Shown: positions 1-11,325, numbered from the stretch's first letter. The stretch: 64,000 nt of DNA from Triticum aestivum (GCF_018294505.1 NC_057809.1:131910979-131974978); one strand, 5' to 3'. Translations and numbers: made by a program. Notes: generated by a model not told the origin, from the letters alone.

Positions 1-990
1 CCAAGAACTAAAATTGGGAAAAGGTTAAGTTTTTATTTGGTCAAGTAGTCTAATCACCCCCCCCCTCTAGACATACTTCCGATCCTACAACTCCTTTTGC
101 CCTCCTGTTATCCCGATCCACTTCCTGAGGAGATGGACAAGAAAGGGATTACAGGCATCTTATCTCTTTTTTCCTTAAGCCTGCGGGCACTTGTCGAATT
201 TAGACTTTGTAACCCCTTGCTCATGTTTACACTCCATATGAATTGTACTTGTTCAACAATGTATTAATGAAAAAGGGTGTCTGTCGGGTTCTTTTGTGCG
301 TGAGCGAGGCCCATACTAAGGAGTGAGTCCTTGCTATTTTAAACAAACAATGTCGCCTTGCAACAAACCTTGTCGTCCCCCCCCACGCATTACACCACGG
401 TCATACCCACACCCTTGGCGGGAGTAGGGGTAAAGCAGGATCAGGCCCTTCGCTGCCTCCCTTCCACCGCAACTACAACCAGATTCTGGCCTGAAAGGGA
501 TTTCGGGCATAGGAAGGAGGGAGCATGGTGGCATAGGAACAAATGAAGTTTCGTACGTTCAAGCTTCATTCGGAAACGCATAGAGGGGGAGAGAAAAACT
601 TATCTGAATTTGCAGCACCCGACAACCTTGGCTTGCCGGGGTCGGGGGTGTCAATCCGCCTTCTTTCCTCCAAACGGATCTGCAGAAGCGCTTGTGTAGC
701 CTGCGAAACAAGAACAGTCTGGAAGAGATAGAAAGACATGCACTTGACCACTATGCTAGGGATCAGTTGCCGGTGAGCATTATCGATGCTAACAGAGAGA
801 GACTCGACCTAGCATGCATGCTACATTCTATGGCGCCAGCGCTTCATTTATTTATTTAATGCTCAGGGTCTGTGCCTGGCTTTGTACAAAGGGTTACATG
901 CCTTGTCATCAAGGCTTGTACAAAAAGTGGTCTGCCGGGAGGCCCGACAACCGCGCCTTATGGGTAAAATTTATAAAGATGTTCGATGTT
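1..990. other. 3' non-coding part of element A, nothing recognisable
   Basis: No protein domain, RNA gene or clear LTR end can be read here. It contains C-rich runs near 56-66 and 375-383 and the CTTGCCGGGG-like wording common in the rest of element A, so it is probably the region between integrase and the 3' LTR. The C-run at 56-66 could be the complement of a polypurine tract with the LTR to its left, but the expected LTR end CCTACA is not beside it. Confidence 0.35.
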
Positions 991-2106
991 CTAGGAGTTG
1001 CTCACTGGAATTCCATCTTCGGTCTCCAGGTGGACTGTGCCGGGCTTGGTGACTCGTATTACCCGATAAGGGCCTTCCCACTTCGGCGTTAACTTGTTGA
1101 AATTCTTGGCGGATTGAACTCGCCGAAGAACAAGGACGCCTTCCTCACGGCTTCGGGTATGAACCTTGCGGCTATGGTAGTGGCGCAAGGCTTGCTGGTA
1201 GCGAGCAGCTCGCACAGCAGCCTGAAGATGATCTTCCTCAAGGAGCGTCACATCATCTTGGTGCAACTTCTCTTGCTCAAGCTCATCATAAGCGAGCATT
1301 TGAGGTGACCCATATATGAGTTCCGTGGGGAGAACTGCTTCTGCCCCATATACCAGGGCAAATGGTGTCTGGCCAGTGGCTCGATTTTGCATCGTTCTGA
1401 TCGACCAAAGAACCATTGGCAACTCATCAACCCAGCGCCTTCGACACTTGTGTAGCCTGTCAAAAGTCCTGGTCTTGAGGCCTCACAACACCATTGCGTT
1501 TGCTCTCTCGACCTGACCGTTGCTTCTGGGATGAGCGACGAAAGCAAAACAAACCTTGCTCTTAAGGTCTCAGATATACTGCATAAAGGTGTGGCTTGTG
1601 AACTACGTGTCGTTGTCAGTGATGACTCTGTTCGGCACACCAAAACGGCAGACAAGCCCCTTGAAGAACTTGGCGGCTCATTGTGATGTCACCTTTCTCA
1701 CTGGTTCTACTTCCGGACACTTTATGAACTTGTCGATCGCGGCGTACAAGTACTCAAAGCCCCCGACAGCACGGGGAAAGGGGCCTAGTATGTCGAGCCC
1801 CCAGACCAAAAATGGCCAGGAAAGAGGGACTGTCTAAAGAGCTTGGGCTGGTTGATGAAGCTTCTTTGAATGGAACTGGCACGCTTCACACTTGGTTGCT
1901 AGTGCAGTTGCATCCTGGAGAGCGGTGGGCCAGAAGAAACCTTGCCGAAACGCTTTGTCGGCAAGGGCTCTCGACCCTTTGTGGGAGCCACACGTGCCTC
2001 CATGTATCTCTGCCAACACCTCCAGTCCGTCTTCCCGAGGAATGCACTTCAATTTCACGTCGTTCGGTCTCCTTCTGTATAGGGCATCATCCACAAACTG
2101 GTACAT
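991..2106 (-). pseudogene. pol: Integrase of gypsy element A, broken
   Basis: Integrase joins the element cDNA to host DNA. From 2106 downwards there is a zinc-binding H2C2 module (EIHGG...H, then CEACQ), then the catalytic core: VWGLD at 1792-1794, ITDN at 1615-1617, and the glutamate of NGQVER at 1507-1509. The last two are 35 residues apart, the DD35E spacing of retroviral integrases, so all three acids are still encoded. The C-terminal part (1422-991) has the VYGAEAVLPTEL segment and a WEGPYRV (GPY/F) motif. A stop lies just after the second aspartate and the parts fall in different frames, so no functional enzyme can be made. It follows the RNase H as the last pol domain. Confidence 0.85.
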
Positions 2107-2430
2107 GCTGGACTGACGGGCTACTTTCTCTGCTTCTTCCTGTTCCTCGGGGAGTTCCCCGGTTTGGAGAAAACAGATGGTGTGTTGCGCCCATGCTGGA
2201 GCCTGGGGCTCGATGGCAAGGACTAAAGGCTCATCTTCCGCCGTAGGGGCAGCTGCCTCAACGGCCAGGGCTTGGGGTCCCGCCAGAGGTTGCTGCCTTT
2301 CGGCAAGCTTGGGGCACCCAGCAACGTCCTTGTCGGCGGCTCCTGGGAGCTCAGCGGGAAAGTACTTGCCGAGGCCTGCCTTCCTTCGCTTGTTCTGTCC
2401 TATTGATGGCTCAATGGATGGCTGGGTTAA

Positions 2431-3036
2431 TTAAAGCACAAAGGTACCTGGTTCCACAGGCAACTTGAGGGCGGAGCGTTTCGACAAGTCATCGGCAATG
2501 TTCTTCTTCGCTCGGGGAACATGCTCTGCTCGCAGACCATCAAAAGACTCCTCCAACTTCCTCACCTCATCCACATAAGATTCCATCAACGGTCTCTGGT
2601 AATCCTTATTGACTTGCTTGACGACGAGCTGCGAATCACCTCTGATGATGAGCTTCCTGATTCCGAGGTCTGCCGCGATCCTGAGACCGGAAAGCAATCC
2701 CTCGTACTCTGACGTGTTATTTGTTGACTTTTCCCGGGGAAAGTGCATGTGGACTACGTACTTGAGGTGCTCTCTGGTGGGTGCAACGAGCAGCACGCCA
2801 GCACCAGCACCTTGCAGTGAGAAGGCTTCGTCAAAGTACATGATCCAATCATGGCTCGTCTCCTTGCCGGGAAGGGTGGTCTCTCTGACTTCTTCGTCTG
2901 GCGTTGAGGTCCATTCCGCTACGAACCCTGCCAAGGCTCGGCTCTTGATTGTTGAAGTGCTTTCAAATTTGAGGCCGAAGCTTGACAGTTCCAACACCCA
3001 CTCCACAATCCTCACAATGGCATCCGGATTGTGCAA
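2431..3036 (-). pseudogene. pol: Archaeal-type RNase H (second RNase H) of element A
   Basis: About 200 codons with the RNase H core: MYFDEAFS (first Asp kept; the usual next residue is Gly), the glutamate of SEYEGL, the aspartate of RGDSQLV, and IADDLSK near the end. This extra RNase H, downstream of the RT and its connection domain, is the hallmark of Tat-lineage gypsy elements and would remove RNA from the RNA/DNA hybrid. It is in the same frame as the RT (4401-3370) and connection (3369-3040) parts, separated only by in-frame stops near 3370 and 3037, so this part of pol once formed one reading frame. Confidence 0.8.
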
Positions 3037-3039
3037 GAT

Positions 3040-4401
3040 TCATTGCAAAGGGAGGCAGGTGACGACGGTGATCTCATGTGCTTGGAAGTAGTGATGCAGC
3101 TTTCTCGAGGCCATAAGAAGGCCAAAAGGTAGCTTCTTTATGCCAGAATATCTTGATCTAGCCCCCTGCAAGAGGGAACTAACCAAATAAACCGGGTGCT
3201 GCACCACCTTCTTCTTCTGTTCGACTTCGCCCGCTTGTGCAGGCTTCGTCTTGCCTGGACCAGGCTCCACCGGGGGTTCTGCCTTGCCAGCATCAGGCCC
3301 TGTCGGGAAGAGCTCTGGCCCATTATCCGAAGGCTCTGCTACTACTGTGGCTTCTTCCTCAAATTCCCTCTATGCCACTAGCGCAGCACTAACCACTTGA
3401 TTCGTTGCCGCTTGGTATAGAAGCAGCGGCTCTTGCGGTTTAGGTGCAACTAGTATTGGCGTGGAGGAGAGGTATCTCTTCAAATCTTGCAGCGCCGCCT
3501 TCGTCTCGGGAGTCCATTTCATTGGACCCGCCTTCTTCAAAACTTTGAAGAAGGGGAGGGCGCACTCAGCAGATTTGGAGATGAACCTACTTAGAGCAGC
3601 AACACAACCAACAAGCCTTCGAACATCTTTGACTCGTCTTGGCACCTCAATCTGCCCAATTGCTTTGATCTTGTCGGGATTTTCTTCGATTCCACATTGA
3701 AACACAAAAAACCCAAGAAGTTTGCCGGATGGAACGCCCAACACACACTTCTCTGGGTTGAGCTTGAGGTTGATCTTGCGTAGGTTGGCAAATGTTTCCT
3801 CCAAATCTTGCACGAGCGTGGCCGTGTCTTTGGTTTTGACTACTATATCATTCATACAGGCTTCCATATTTCTATGTAGCTGGGGCTCAAAACCAATTTG
3901 GACCACTCGGGAAAATGTCGAACCCGTGCTCTTCAACCCGAAAGGCATCCGTACGAAACAGTACGTACCACACGGGGTGATGAACATAGTTTTCTCTTTG
4001 TCTTCCTTCATCATGAAGATCTGGTGGTATCCTGGGTAGGCGTCGAGGAATGACAACTGGTCACACCCGGCAGTGGAGTCCATGATCTGGTCAATGCGTG
4101 GCAAAGGGAAAGGATCCTTTGGATAGGCCTTATTGATGTCTGTGTAGTCAATACACAACCTCCACTTCCCATTTGCATTACGCACTTCCACTGGATTGGC
4201 CAACCACGTGGGGTGGAGCACTCCTCTGACCAAGTCTGCCGCCTCCAACTTCCTGATCTCTTTGATGATGAACTCTTGTCGCTCCAAAGCTTGCTTTCTG
4301 ACCTTCTGCTTGATGGGCCGTGCATGGGGACATATAGCAAGGTGGTGCTCAATCACCTCCCTGGGAACGCCGGGGATGTCGGATGCTTGCCATACAAACA
4401 C
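3040..4401 (-). pseudogene. pol: Reverse transcriptase and connection domain of element A
   Basis: RT copies genomic RNA into cDNA. Visible blocks in order: DIPGVPREVIEHHL, LCIDYTDINKAYPKDPFPLPRID, SFLDAYPGYHQI (first catalytic Asp, residue 120), RMPFGLKS, then CMNDIVVK where YVDDIVVK is normal. The first Asp of the YVDD pair is Asn (3850-3852), which should abolish polymerisation. The thumb continues to 3370, where an in-frame stop occurs. The connection domain follows in the same frame (3369-3040) and contains an unusual acidic/Pro/Lys-rich stretch of about 55 residues before VYLVSSLLQGAR, absent from the matching position in elements D and J. Identification is firm; activity is excluded. 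Confidence 0.88.
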
Positions 4402-4510
4402 GTCGACATTCGCCCGTAGGAAGGCAATGAGCGCGCTTTCCTATTTGTTGCTGAGGGTGGAGCTTATGGTAAAAGCTCAACCCGTGCCATCCTCCTTGAC
4501 GGGCACCTTC

Positions 4511-5359
4511 TTAGTTTCTGGTAGGGGCCGCCTTGGACCTCTTGCTCCCATTGGCGGAACTCTCTGGCACGTCCTCAATGGTAACGCGACGCTCCGAAGA
4601 GGTGCATTTGCCGGAGGAGGTGTTGGAGCCCTTGCCGGTGTCGGAAGTCTTGCCGGAAGGGGCCTTGCAGGAAGAAGCAAAGGTCTTGCTAGTTTTCTTC
4701 CCTCCCCGGGCCCCAGCGGCAGGAACAGGTGTCTTGGCGGCAGCCGCTGCAATTGCCTCCCGGTAGAGTTGGTCGGCGCAGATAAGCGCGTCCTTCTTGT
4801 CAGAGGGGACGGTGATGATGCTCATCGGCCCGGGCATCTTCAACGTGTTGTAAGCGTAATGTGATACTGCCATAAACTTGGCCAACGCTGGGCGGCCGAG
4901 GATCCCATTATAAGGCAAGGAGATCTTAGCTACATCAAAAATGATCTTCTCCGTTTGATAGTTTAGCTCACCCCCAAACGTGACGGGTAACATGACCTTG
5001 CCCTTTGGCTGACTCCTCCCCGGATTGACCCCTTGAAACGTGCCCGCCTCCTCGAGATCTCCATCGGGGATCTATAGCCTTTCGATCAGAGCGGGCGAGA
5101 TCAAGTTCAGACCGGCTCTGCCGTCAACTAGTATTTTCGTCACCTTGAGGTTGCGTATTGTTGGGGAAACCAACAACGGCAAACACCCGACCGCGGTTGT
5201 ACGGTCAGGGTGACCCTCGATGTCAAAAATAATAGGCGTGCCAGACCACTTCAGTGGCCTCTGGGTGCCAAACGATGGCTCTGCCGCAGTGACTTCTCGC
5301 GCCCACTGCTTCAGTTGGCGGTGAGAGGTATGCAGCGAGGCGCCACCGTTGACGCACAT
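4511..5359 (-). pseudogene. pol: Aspartic protease region of element A
   Basis: The retropepsin-like protease that matures gag-pol. The active-site region reads ILVDGRAGLNLIS, where related copies read LVDGGAGLN or MDGGSSLN, so the catalytic Asp is kept but its neighbour is changed. After an in-frame stop at 5072 the same frame continues with VTFGGE and NGILGRPALAKFMAVSHYAY, the conserved C-terminal half of the domain, then an Ala/Lys/Ser-rich linker that ends at 4511 before the RT part. The reverse strand here shows long open frames, but they have no domain content. Confidence 0.75.
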
Positions 5360-7380
5360 GGCCTCCGTAGCTTTCTGGAAATCATGCTCGCCGGACTTGT
5401 CGTCCTCATCGTGACCATCATCTTCCTCCTTCTTGTCGCGGCCCCGAGCAGGCCTCTCTTGTTGATTGTCCTTGTCGCGGTGCCATCTTCAACCGCCATG
5501 CTTCTTGTCGGACTCCTCAGCACCATCCTAGCCCTTCTCCTTGTCGCGCCTTTCATATTCCGCTTTCTGCTTCTCTGCAAGCAGCTCAACTTGCCGGCAA
5601 TTCTAGAGGTCGTGGCCTTCGGTGCGGTGGATCTTGCAGTACTACTTGTCGGAGCCTCCTGGCTTGTCGGCAGCTGCCAAAGCCCGGCAGGCGACGCACC
5701 CGGCAACTTCCTTGCCGGGGTTGTCAACTTTGGTCTTCTCGGCGGCGCCGGGGTCGTCGGATTCCTCGACGACAAGCACGGTCTTGCCCTTACTCTTCCT
5801 ATTGCAGGGTCGGCCCTTCCTTGCCGGGGCGACGACGTCTTTGTCTGTGGAGTCGGCTTCCGCGCCGACATCTTCGCCGGGGTACTTCCTTCCTTCTTTA
5901 GCCCGAGCGCACCTATCGGCCAGAACATACAGTTCGGCTACATCCTTAACCTTGTTCATCGCCAGCTCCTCGCGCATCTTGCGGTTGCGCACATTCTGAT
6001 GGAATGCACTGATGACAGCGGCGGGATGAACATCTGGGATGTTGTACTGCACATGGCTGAACCTTTGTATGTACTTGCGCAGGGACTCGCCGTCCTTCTA
6101 GGGGATGACATGCAAATCACTCGCCTAGCCAGGAGCTTGGTGGCCTCCGGTAAAGGCACCAACAAACTCGGGGCACAGATCCGACCAAGAAGAGATGGAA
6201 TCCATAGGCAGGTGCATCAACCATGACATGACGTTGGGCTTAAGTGCCAACAGGAAATAATTGGCAAGCACCTTATCGTCAGGAGCCCCGGCAGCTTGCA
6301 TCGCGATGGTATAGATGTTGATGAACTTCGACGGGTGAGTCTTGCCATTGTATTTTTCTCCGACCTTAGGCTCGAACATGCGGCGGGTGGGCCACTGGAA
6401 CTACTACAGCACACGGGTGAAGGCTGGACAACCCACCTCATAAGGTAGGTCACCGGCACCCCCGGCGCTGGGCGGTCCACAGTGGGTCCTGCGCACCTAT
6501 CAGACTGATGGCGCGTGTGTCGCCACCGCTCGATAGTTGTTCGAGCGTCTTCTTGAGCTTGCTCCTGAAGGACTTGGCGTTGGTCGCGGCGGGCTCGCGG
6601 GTCAGACGACGCCGTAGAAATGTTCATGCGGGCATCGGCCCAGCGAGCATGCGGCTGTTGTCGCGACCGTGGGGGAGGAGAGTGCACCATGGTCGCAGCA
6701 TCCCTGGTCCTCCCACCGCCGGCATGCACCGGCTCGACAGAACGCCGGCACGAGGGCCCTGCTGGGCACGACCCATCTTTGTTGGCGAAGCTGATGAGGC
6801 TTCGAATGGTGGCCCTCCACTCGTCGAGCTTCTCCGCTGCTGCGGGGAAGTCGAGGAGTAGTTGCACACATGCCAACGCTTCCGCTGGCGTGGGTGGCAG
6901 TGAAAGCTACATGCACCTTGACGCACTTCGACTTATAACCACATTAGAAGGAGCTCTATCACAGTCTCGCTGTCGTGCGCCATTTCCGCCAGTGTCTGGG
7001 CGCGCATGCCATACCGGTGCATCTTGAGAGTGACGCAAAGGGCTCTTCCCGCGGTGGTGTCCGGAGGCACCAACGTCGCGGTGTTGCTCGTCACGCGCGG
7101 CCTGGGAAGGTCGTGGCATGGGCACCCGCTGGGGCATCTAGGAGGTCACCGCGCCACCCGTGATCAGCACGGCCCCGCCCCTGGGCCCAGCAGCGCGCGA
7201 CTCGTTGTCTTGGGCACGCACGCCGCCGCTCACCTAGCTCCGATTGCCAGAGTGTCGTGGATGCTCACGGGCCACGTCTTCGCCACCATCCGCGACCGCT
7301 CTATCGCCCGCCTGCGCTGGGACAGGTGGTTTGGCCCTAGACGAGCCGACTGTCGTGATCGCCTTCTTCTTGGGAGCCAT
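5360..7380 (-). pseudogene. gag: gag of element A, several frame breaks
   Basis: gag forms the virus-like particle. I place the start at the ATG at 7380, opening MAPKKKAITTVGSSRAKPP, shortly inside the primer site. Pieces follow in changing frames: CVQLLLDFPAAAEKLDEWRA (about 6870-6815), the capsid core FEPKVGEKYNGKTHPSKF to WSDLCPEFVGAF (6379-6125), MQYNIPDVHPAAVISAFH onward (6052-5642), and a zinc-knuckle-like YCKIHRTEGHD segment near 5640-5590 followed by a conserved Cys after a stop. The 338-residue open frame on the opposite strand (5210-6226) is a shadow of this gene: it is Leu/Val/Ala-rich only because the complementary codons are. Confidence 0.75.
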
Positions 7381-7435
7381 CGCGACGGAGGAGTCGATGA
7401 GTTGGCTTCAAAAATGGATTTCTACAGCCTCAGCG

Positions 7436-7455
7436 CCCCTACCTGGCGCGCCAAA
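7436..7455 (-). other. Primer-binding site of element A
   Basis: On the minus strand, two bases after the LTR end, the sequence reads TTTGGCGCGCCAGGTAGG, a TGG-starting stretch of the kind that pairs with the 3' end of a host tRNA to start minus-strand DNA synthesis. Its place directly inside the 5' LTR fixes the element's orientation. I did not identify the tRNA. Confidence 0.7.
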
Positions 7456-7457
7456 GA

Positions 7458-8571
7458 TGTCGGGGTTCTGGAACGACACCTATGGTTGCGGGGCATGGGG
7501 CTGCGCAAAGAGCCGGTCTAGAAGATCAACTCGGTGGGATTTTGATCGAGGTTCGGCCGCAAGCGATGCGTAAAACCCTAGTCCTGCTTTGTGTGTATTT
7601 AGTGTTCTTGAGTTCTTGAACTAGCTGCGATGCATGCCAAGTCCAAGAACTATGAATCCTTCCTCAGTATGCATCGGGCATCCATTTATATGTCAAAGGG
7701 GTTGCCACAGTGGCACACAGGAGGTGGAAAGTATGTATAGTGTACAAGTTTATATCCTGACATTCTAGGACAAACGCATTTAATGCATCGCCTATGTGTC
7801 CTCTTGCTTTATCGGGGACGGTAAAGAGGCCCGTCCTGTCCATCACTGCCTCGCCTGGCTTCGACGCGCGTCCCAGGTGACGAGGCATGCAGCGCCACGC
7901 TGGCTGGCTAACTGCTGAGCTGGTGCGGTGGCAGGGTCTTCACGAAGATCTGCATGCCATCACGCAGGTTCTTGGATGGTTGGCCTAGAAGCTGCATGCT
8001 GCCACGCAAGCATGTGCCTAGTTGGTGGGTTGGTCACCATGTCAGAACGGGCATGAGGTAGCGAAGCTTTGGTAAGTGTGGGCCTGGCTTTGGCTCCATA
8101 GACACCCTCGGCAAGGCCCTTGCCAGGATCTCGTGGGCATCCCCGGCAAGGGTTGCAAGTGTCCACAGCAAGGGTCTTGCCGGGGGTCTTCGGCTTCTTG
8201 TGTTCACCTAGGCCTACAGGCCTTTGGTTTCCACAAAGATCTGCATGCCACCATGCGGGCGCTCCCGAGCCTCGGTCTTGACGCTTGTCGATGGCGTCAT
8301 AACTCTCAGGCTCGAGGGTGGCGGTCTTGCTGGTGTTGGGCAAGTTGCCCTGGCATGGCTCTTTCCGGGGCCATGTAGGCCGCCCTGGCAAGGCTCTTGC
8401 CAAGGGAAGCCCATCTTGTCCCTTTGCTCTTTATGCTTCTGGCTTGGATGCTGCCTCGGCAGCTTTGTATCTTTGCTTCCTCTGCCCTGCCGAGTCCGGC
8501 CGCAGGTGTGGCTACGACTACCCGTGCAGAAGAAAGGGGTACAGAAGGGCCCCTACTTTTGTACACCTACA
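7458..8571 (-). repeat. 5' LTR of element A (1114 bp)
   Basis: On the minus strand it opens TGTAGGTGTACAAAAG (8571) and closes CCAGAACCCCGACA (7458), so it has the TG...CA ends of an LTR, and the primer site follows directly. The right edge is sharp because sequence from 8572 matches the copia LTR copy at 37190 onward. The interior is rich in TTGCCGGGG-type wording shared with the gag-pol region. No partner LTR is in the window, so its age cannot be estimated. Confidence 0.75.
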
Positions 8572-9561
8572 ATGGGCATCCAGGTTCCGCTATTGGTTAT
8601 TGACCGGAGAGGTGTCTCGGTCCTGTCTACATAGTTCCCGAACCCGTAGGGTCCGCACGCTTAACGTTTCGTTGACGATATAGTGCTATATGAGTTATAT
8701 GATTTGGTGACCGAATATTGTTCGGAGTCCTGGATGAGATCACGGACGTGAAGAGGAGCTCCTGAATGGTCCATCGCTAAAGATTGATATATAGGACGAT
8801 GGTATTCGGACACCAAAATGTTTCAAAGTGTACCGGGTAGTCATCGAAATATCGGAGGGGGTATCGGACACCCCCGAGAGGGTAATGGGCCTATTGGGCC
8901 ATTAGAGGAGAGAACATTAGCCCACAAGGGGTTGGCGCACCCCCCTATGGCAGCCGGCCAAGTGGGAGGAAGGAAAGGGGGGATTCAGCCTCCCCCTTCC
9001 TTCCCTCTCCGCTCTTTCCTTCCCCCCTCCGGCAAATATGGTAAGGGGGCGCCACTTGGAAGGACCCCAAGTAGGATTCGGCCTACTTGGGGGCGCCTCC
9101 TAGCTGCTCCCTCCTCCCCCACCTATATATATGTGGGAGGGGGCGCGTAGCACAACCAGAACAATTGCTTAGCCGTGTGCGGCGCCCCCCTCCACCGTTT
9201 ACACCCTCGATCATATTTTCGTAGTGCTTAGGCGAAGCCATGCGGAGATAGCTTCACAATCACCGTCACCACTCCATCGTGCTGCTGAAACTCATCAACT
9301 ACCTCGTTGTCTTGCTGGATCAAGAAGGCGGAGGACGTCACCGAGCGGAAAGTGTACTGAACACGGAGGTGTCGTACGTTTGGTACTAGATTGGTTGGAG
9401 TGCGAAGAAGTTCGACTACATCAACTGCGTTAACAAACACTGCCGCTTACGGTCTACGAGGGTACGTAGACACACTCTCCCCTCTCGTTGCTATGCATCT
9501 CCTTGATAGATCTTGCGTGTGCGTAGATTTTTTTTGGTTTTCCATGCAACGTTTCCCAACA
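8572..9561 (+). repeat. 3' part of an Angela/WIS-type copia LTR (B)
   Basis: From CATCCAGGTTCCGCTATTGG to GCAACGTTTCCCAACA this follows the second half of the copia solo LTR at 36438-38175 block by block: the GACCGGAGAGGTGTC region, the C- and G-rich promoter with a TATATATA box near 9124, the GCTTAGGCGAAGCC block and the final CCCAACA. Element A replaces its 5' half. After 9561 there is TGATATCAATG, which may be a worn copia primer site (TGGTATCAGAG), so this could have been a 5' LTR. An 80-bp AT-rich stretch (9562-9643) follows before the next LTR; I recognise nothing else in it. Confidence 0.8.
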
Positions 9562-9882
9562 ATATGATATCAATGTTGTTTTACTTGTTTCTGTATGTCA
9601 TAAGTATTTGATACTAATTGATTGCTTTATCAGCCATTTGCAAAGATAACCCACAAGTATAGGGGATCGCAACAGTTTTTGAGGGTAGAGTATTCAACCC
9701 AAATTTATTGATTCGACACAAGGGGAGCCAAAGAATATTATCAAGTATTAACAGTTGAGTTGTCAATTCAACGGCACCTAAAAGACTTAATATTTGCAGC
9801 AAAGTATTTAGTAGCAAAGTAATATGGAAGTAACGGTAACGGTGGCAAAAGTAACAGTATTGGTTTTGTAGTGATTGTATCA

Positions 9883-10377
9883 GTGAGGACTTAGTCGTGG
9901 AGCCATCGCGATGGGTTTAGCTTAAAGGGGTTAATCATGACAAAGGACACGAGGAGTTATACTGGTTCGGACCCTTACGATGAGGGTAAAAGCCTAGTCC
10001 AGTTTGTAGATGGTTTTGCTAGGGTCTCGATGAGCAGGGAGCGAATACGCTTGACCCGACTCTCGATCTGTTGTTTCCTGTCCTAAGCCGCTGCTAGGTC
10101 ATCCCCTTATATACACAGGTTGACGCCCTGTGGGCTACAGAGTCCCGGCCGGCTTACACAACGTATCTGGCTTGGTGACTTTCCTTACATGCCTTACAAT
10201 ACAAGTTTAATACATGGCTGTTTATATCCATGGGCCTTAAACCGCCTTCGGGTCTGGGCCCTCTACCAAGCCTATCTATGAACCGCCATATGATCTTGGG
10301 CTTCATTGTGATGAATCGTCATAGGGATGACCCGGCCCCTCCTGGGCGGGTCATACCTAATAGTTATATCCCCAACA
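9883..10377 (-). repeat. 3' LTR of element D, outer end truncated
   Basis: Matches 22743-23269 almost base for base from GTGAGGACTTAGTCGTGG to TATATCCCCAACA. The first 35 or so bases of the right copy (TGTCGTGGAATTG...) are missing here. Inward of it, on the minus strand, is CCTGGGGCC, a plausible polypurine tract next to the LTR start TGTTGGGGATAT. A TATATAAGG box on the minus strand lies near 10105. Confidence 0.85.
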
Positions 10378-10624
10378 TTAGGCCCCAGGTTGATTTGGAC
10401 TTGTTCATGTCAATCTTCAACACTTAGAAAAATCCTTCCACATCTGTTGTGAAATACTTATAACCCGCCATGACGTCATCTCCAAGAATTTCGGAAACCC
10501 GCCACGACGTCATTTTTAACGAATCTTTATCTTAATGTCTTCCTGAAAATCGAGGCGTCCAATTAGCTGGATAACCATCATTTGGCCTCCTTGTCTTTCG
10601 CGCATGCCTATTTTTCTGTTTCCT

Positions 10625-10632
10625 TATAAATA
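10625..10632 (+). promoter_or_regulatory. TATA box of the antisense gene in element D
   Basis: TATAAATA on the plus strand, followed about 30 bp later by a CT-rich start region (CATTCATCTCATTCTCC) and a GC-rich 5' leader, a standard plant core promoter. It lies inside element D, between the 3' LTR and the antisense gene, and points away from that LTR, so the gene need not depend on LTR transcription. Confidence 0.6.
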
Positions 10633-10806
10633 GGACCATAGAGTCATCTTTCATTCATCTCATTCTCCTTTCTTCCTCCTCGCGGCGCACCGACCCGCAC
10701 GAGCCTCGCCGCCGTCGACCTCCGTCTCCAACCTCAACTCCGACCGCTGCATCGCCCTGAATAGACCAGAAAACTGCGGTGCCACTTCACTGTCCTAACA
10801 GTATCA

Positions 10807-11311
10807 GTAAGCCCTCTTCCCTTCATCATAGATCTCTCATTAGGTTTTGTTGGTGTTCGTTGATGTTCGTCAGCATTCGTCGCCGCCCTTCTTTCTCCCT
10901 ATTTATCTTCATGAGTTAGATCCAAAAACCATATGAATCTTGCACAGTAGTAGTTTTAGCACTTGTTTTTGACACTAGAATATATCCCCACCACGACAGA
11001 TCTCCTTTAGGGCACCTCTGCTTTTCCACTATCACCTTTGTAGATTTTTCGAATTTATTTCCTTTTTTCTCAACAACGGTAGATCCAAATTTGCACCCTC
11101 AATCTGCAGAATATTTTGTCCTAACACTTAGCAAATTATAGCCTTGGTAGATCTCGAATGCCTTTAGTCATTGTGGTTTATTCTGCCAGTTTATTGTTAC
11201 CTCATATATCATTAGCCCTTGCTTAAGCCGCCATGTTGAACATGCACTGTATTTGCTAACTTGCAATTTTAACAATCATCTTGAGATGGCAATTTCTTTC
11301 CTGTCTTTTAG
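10807..11311 (+). other. Leader (5' UTR) intron of the antisense gene
   Basis: The donor CA/GTAAGC at 10807 and the acceptor TTTCCTGTCTTTTAG ending at 11311 bracket a 505-bp T-rich stretch without coding potential. The exon resumes 14 bp before the start ATG at 11326. Leader introns of this size are common in strongly expressed plant genes. The borders are read by eye. Confidence 0.5.
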
Positions 11312-11325
11312 GTTGTTCTTTCACC

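Larger units (their letters stand above)
1..8571 (-). mobile_element. Gypsy element A (Tat-type), 5' LTR plus decayed gag-pol, cut by window edge
   Basis: Reading on the minus strand from right to left I see an LTR (7458-8571), a tRNA primer site, gag, aspartic protease, RT, an archaeal-type RNase H and integrase, in that order, which defines a Ty3/gypsy element. The extra RNase H carrying an FD and GDSQLV pattern is typical of the Tat lineage. The right end finishes CCTACA and abuts a copia LTR at 8572, so A was inserted into that LTR; the 5-bp target duplication would be ATGGG (8572-8576), but its partner lies outside the window. All coding parts carry stops or frameshifts, so the copy is dead. 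The 3' LTR was not found and probably lies left of base 1. Confidence 0.85.

Noticed and set aside
56..66. C-run as the polypurine tract and LTR edge of element A
   Set aside because: The adjoining bases do not match the known LTR end CCTACA, so the edge could not be supported.
4196..4864. 222-codon plus-strand open frame
   Set aside because: Shadow of the protease-RT linker and RT start of element A on the other strand.
5210..6226. 338-codon plus-strand open frame, Leu/Val/Ala-rich, like a membrane protein
   Set aside because: It is antisense to gag of element A; the hydrophobic look comes from the complement of GGC/GAC/AAG-rich codons, and no known transporter motif is present.
7664..8634. 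Overlapping open frames of 70-150 codons on both strands
   Set aside because: They lie inside the LTR of element A and have no homology pattern; LTRs of this GC content stay open by chance.
9562..9643. Possible remnant of the missing RT half of element E
   Set aside because: Only a short GCCATTTG match; not enough to support homology.
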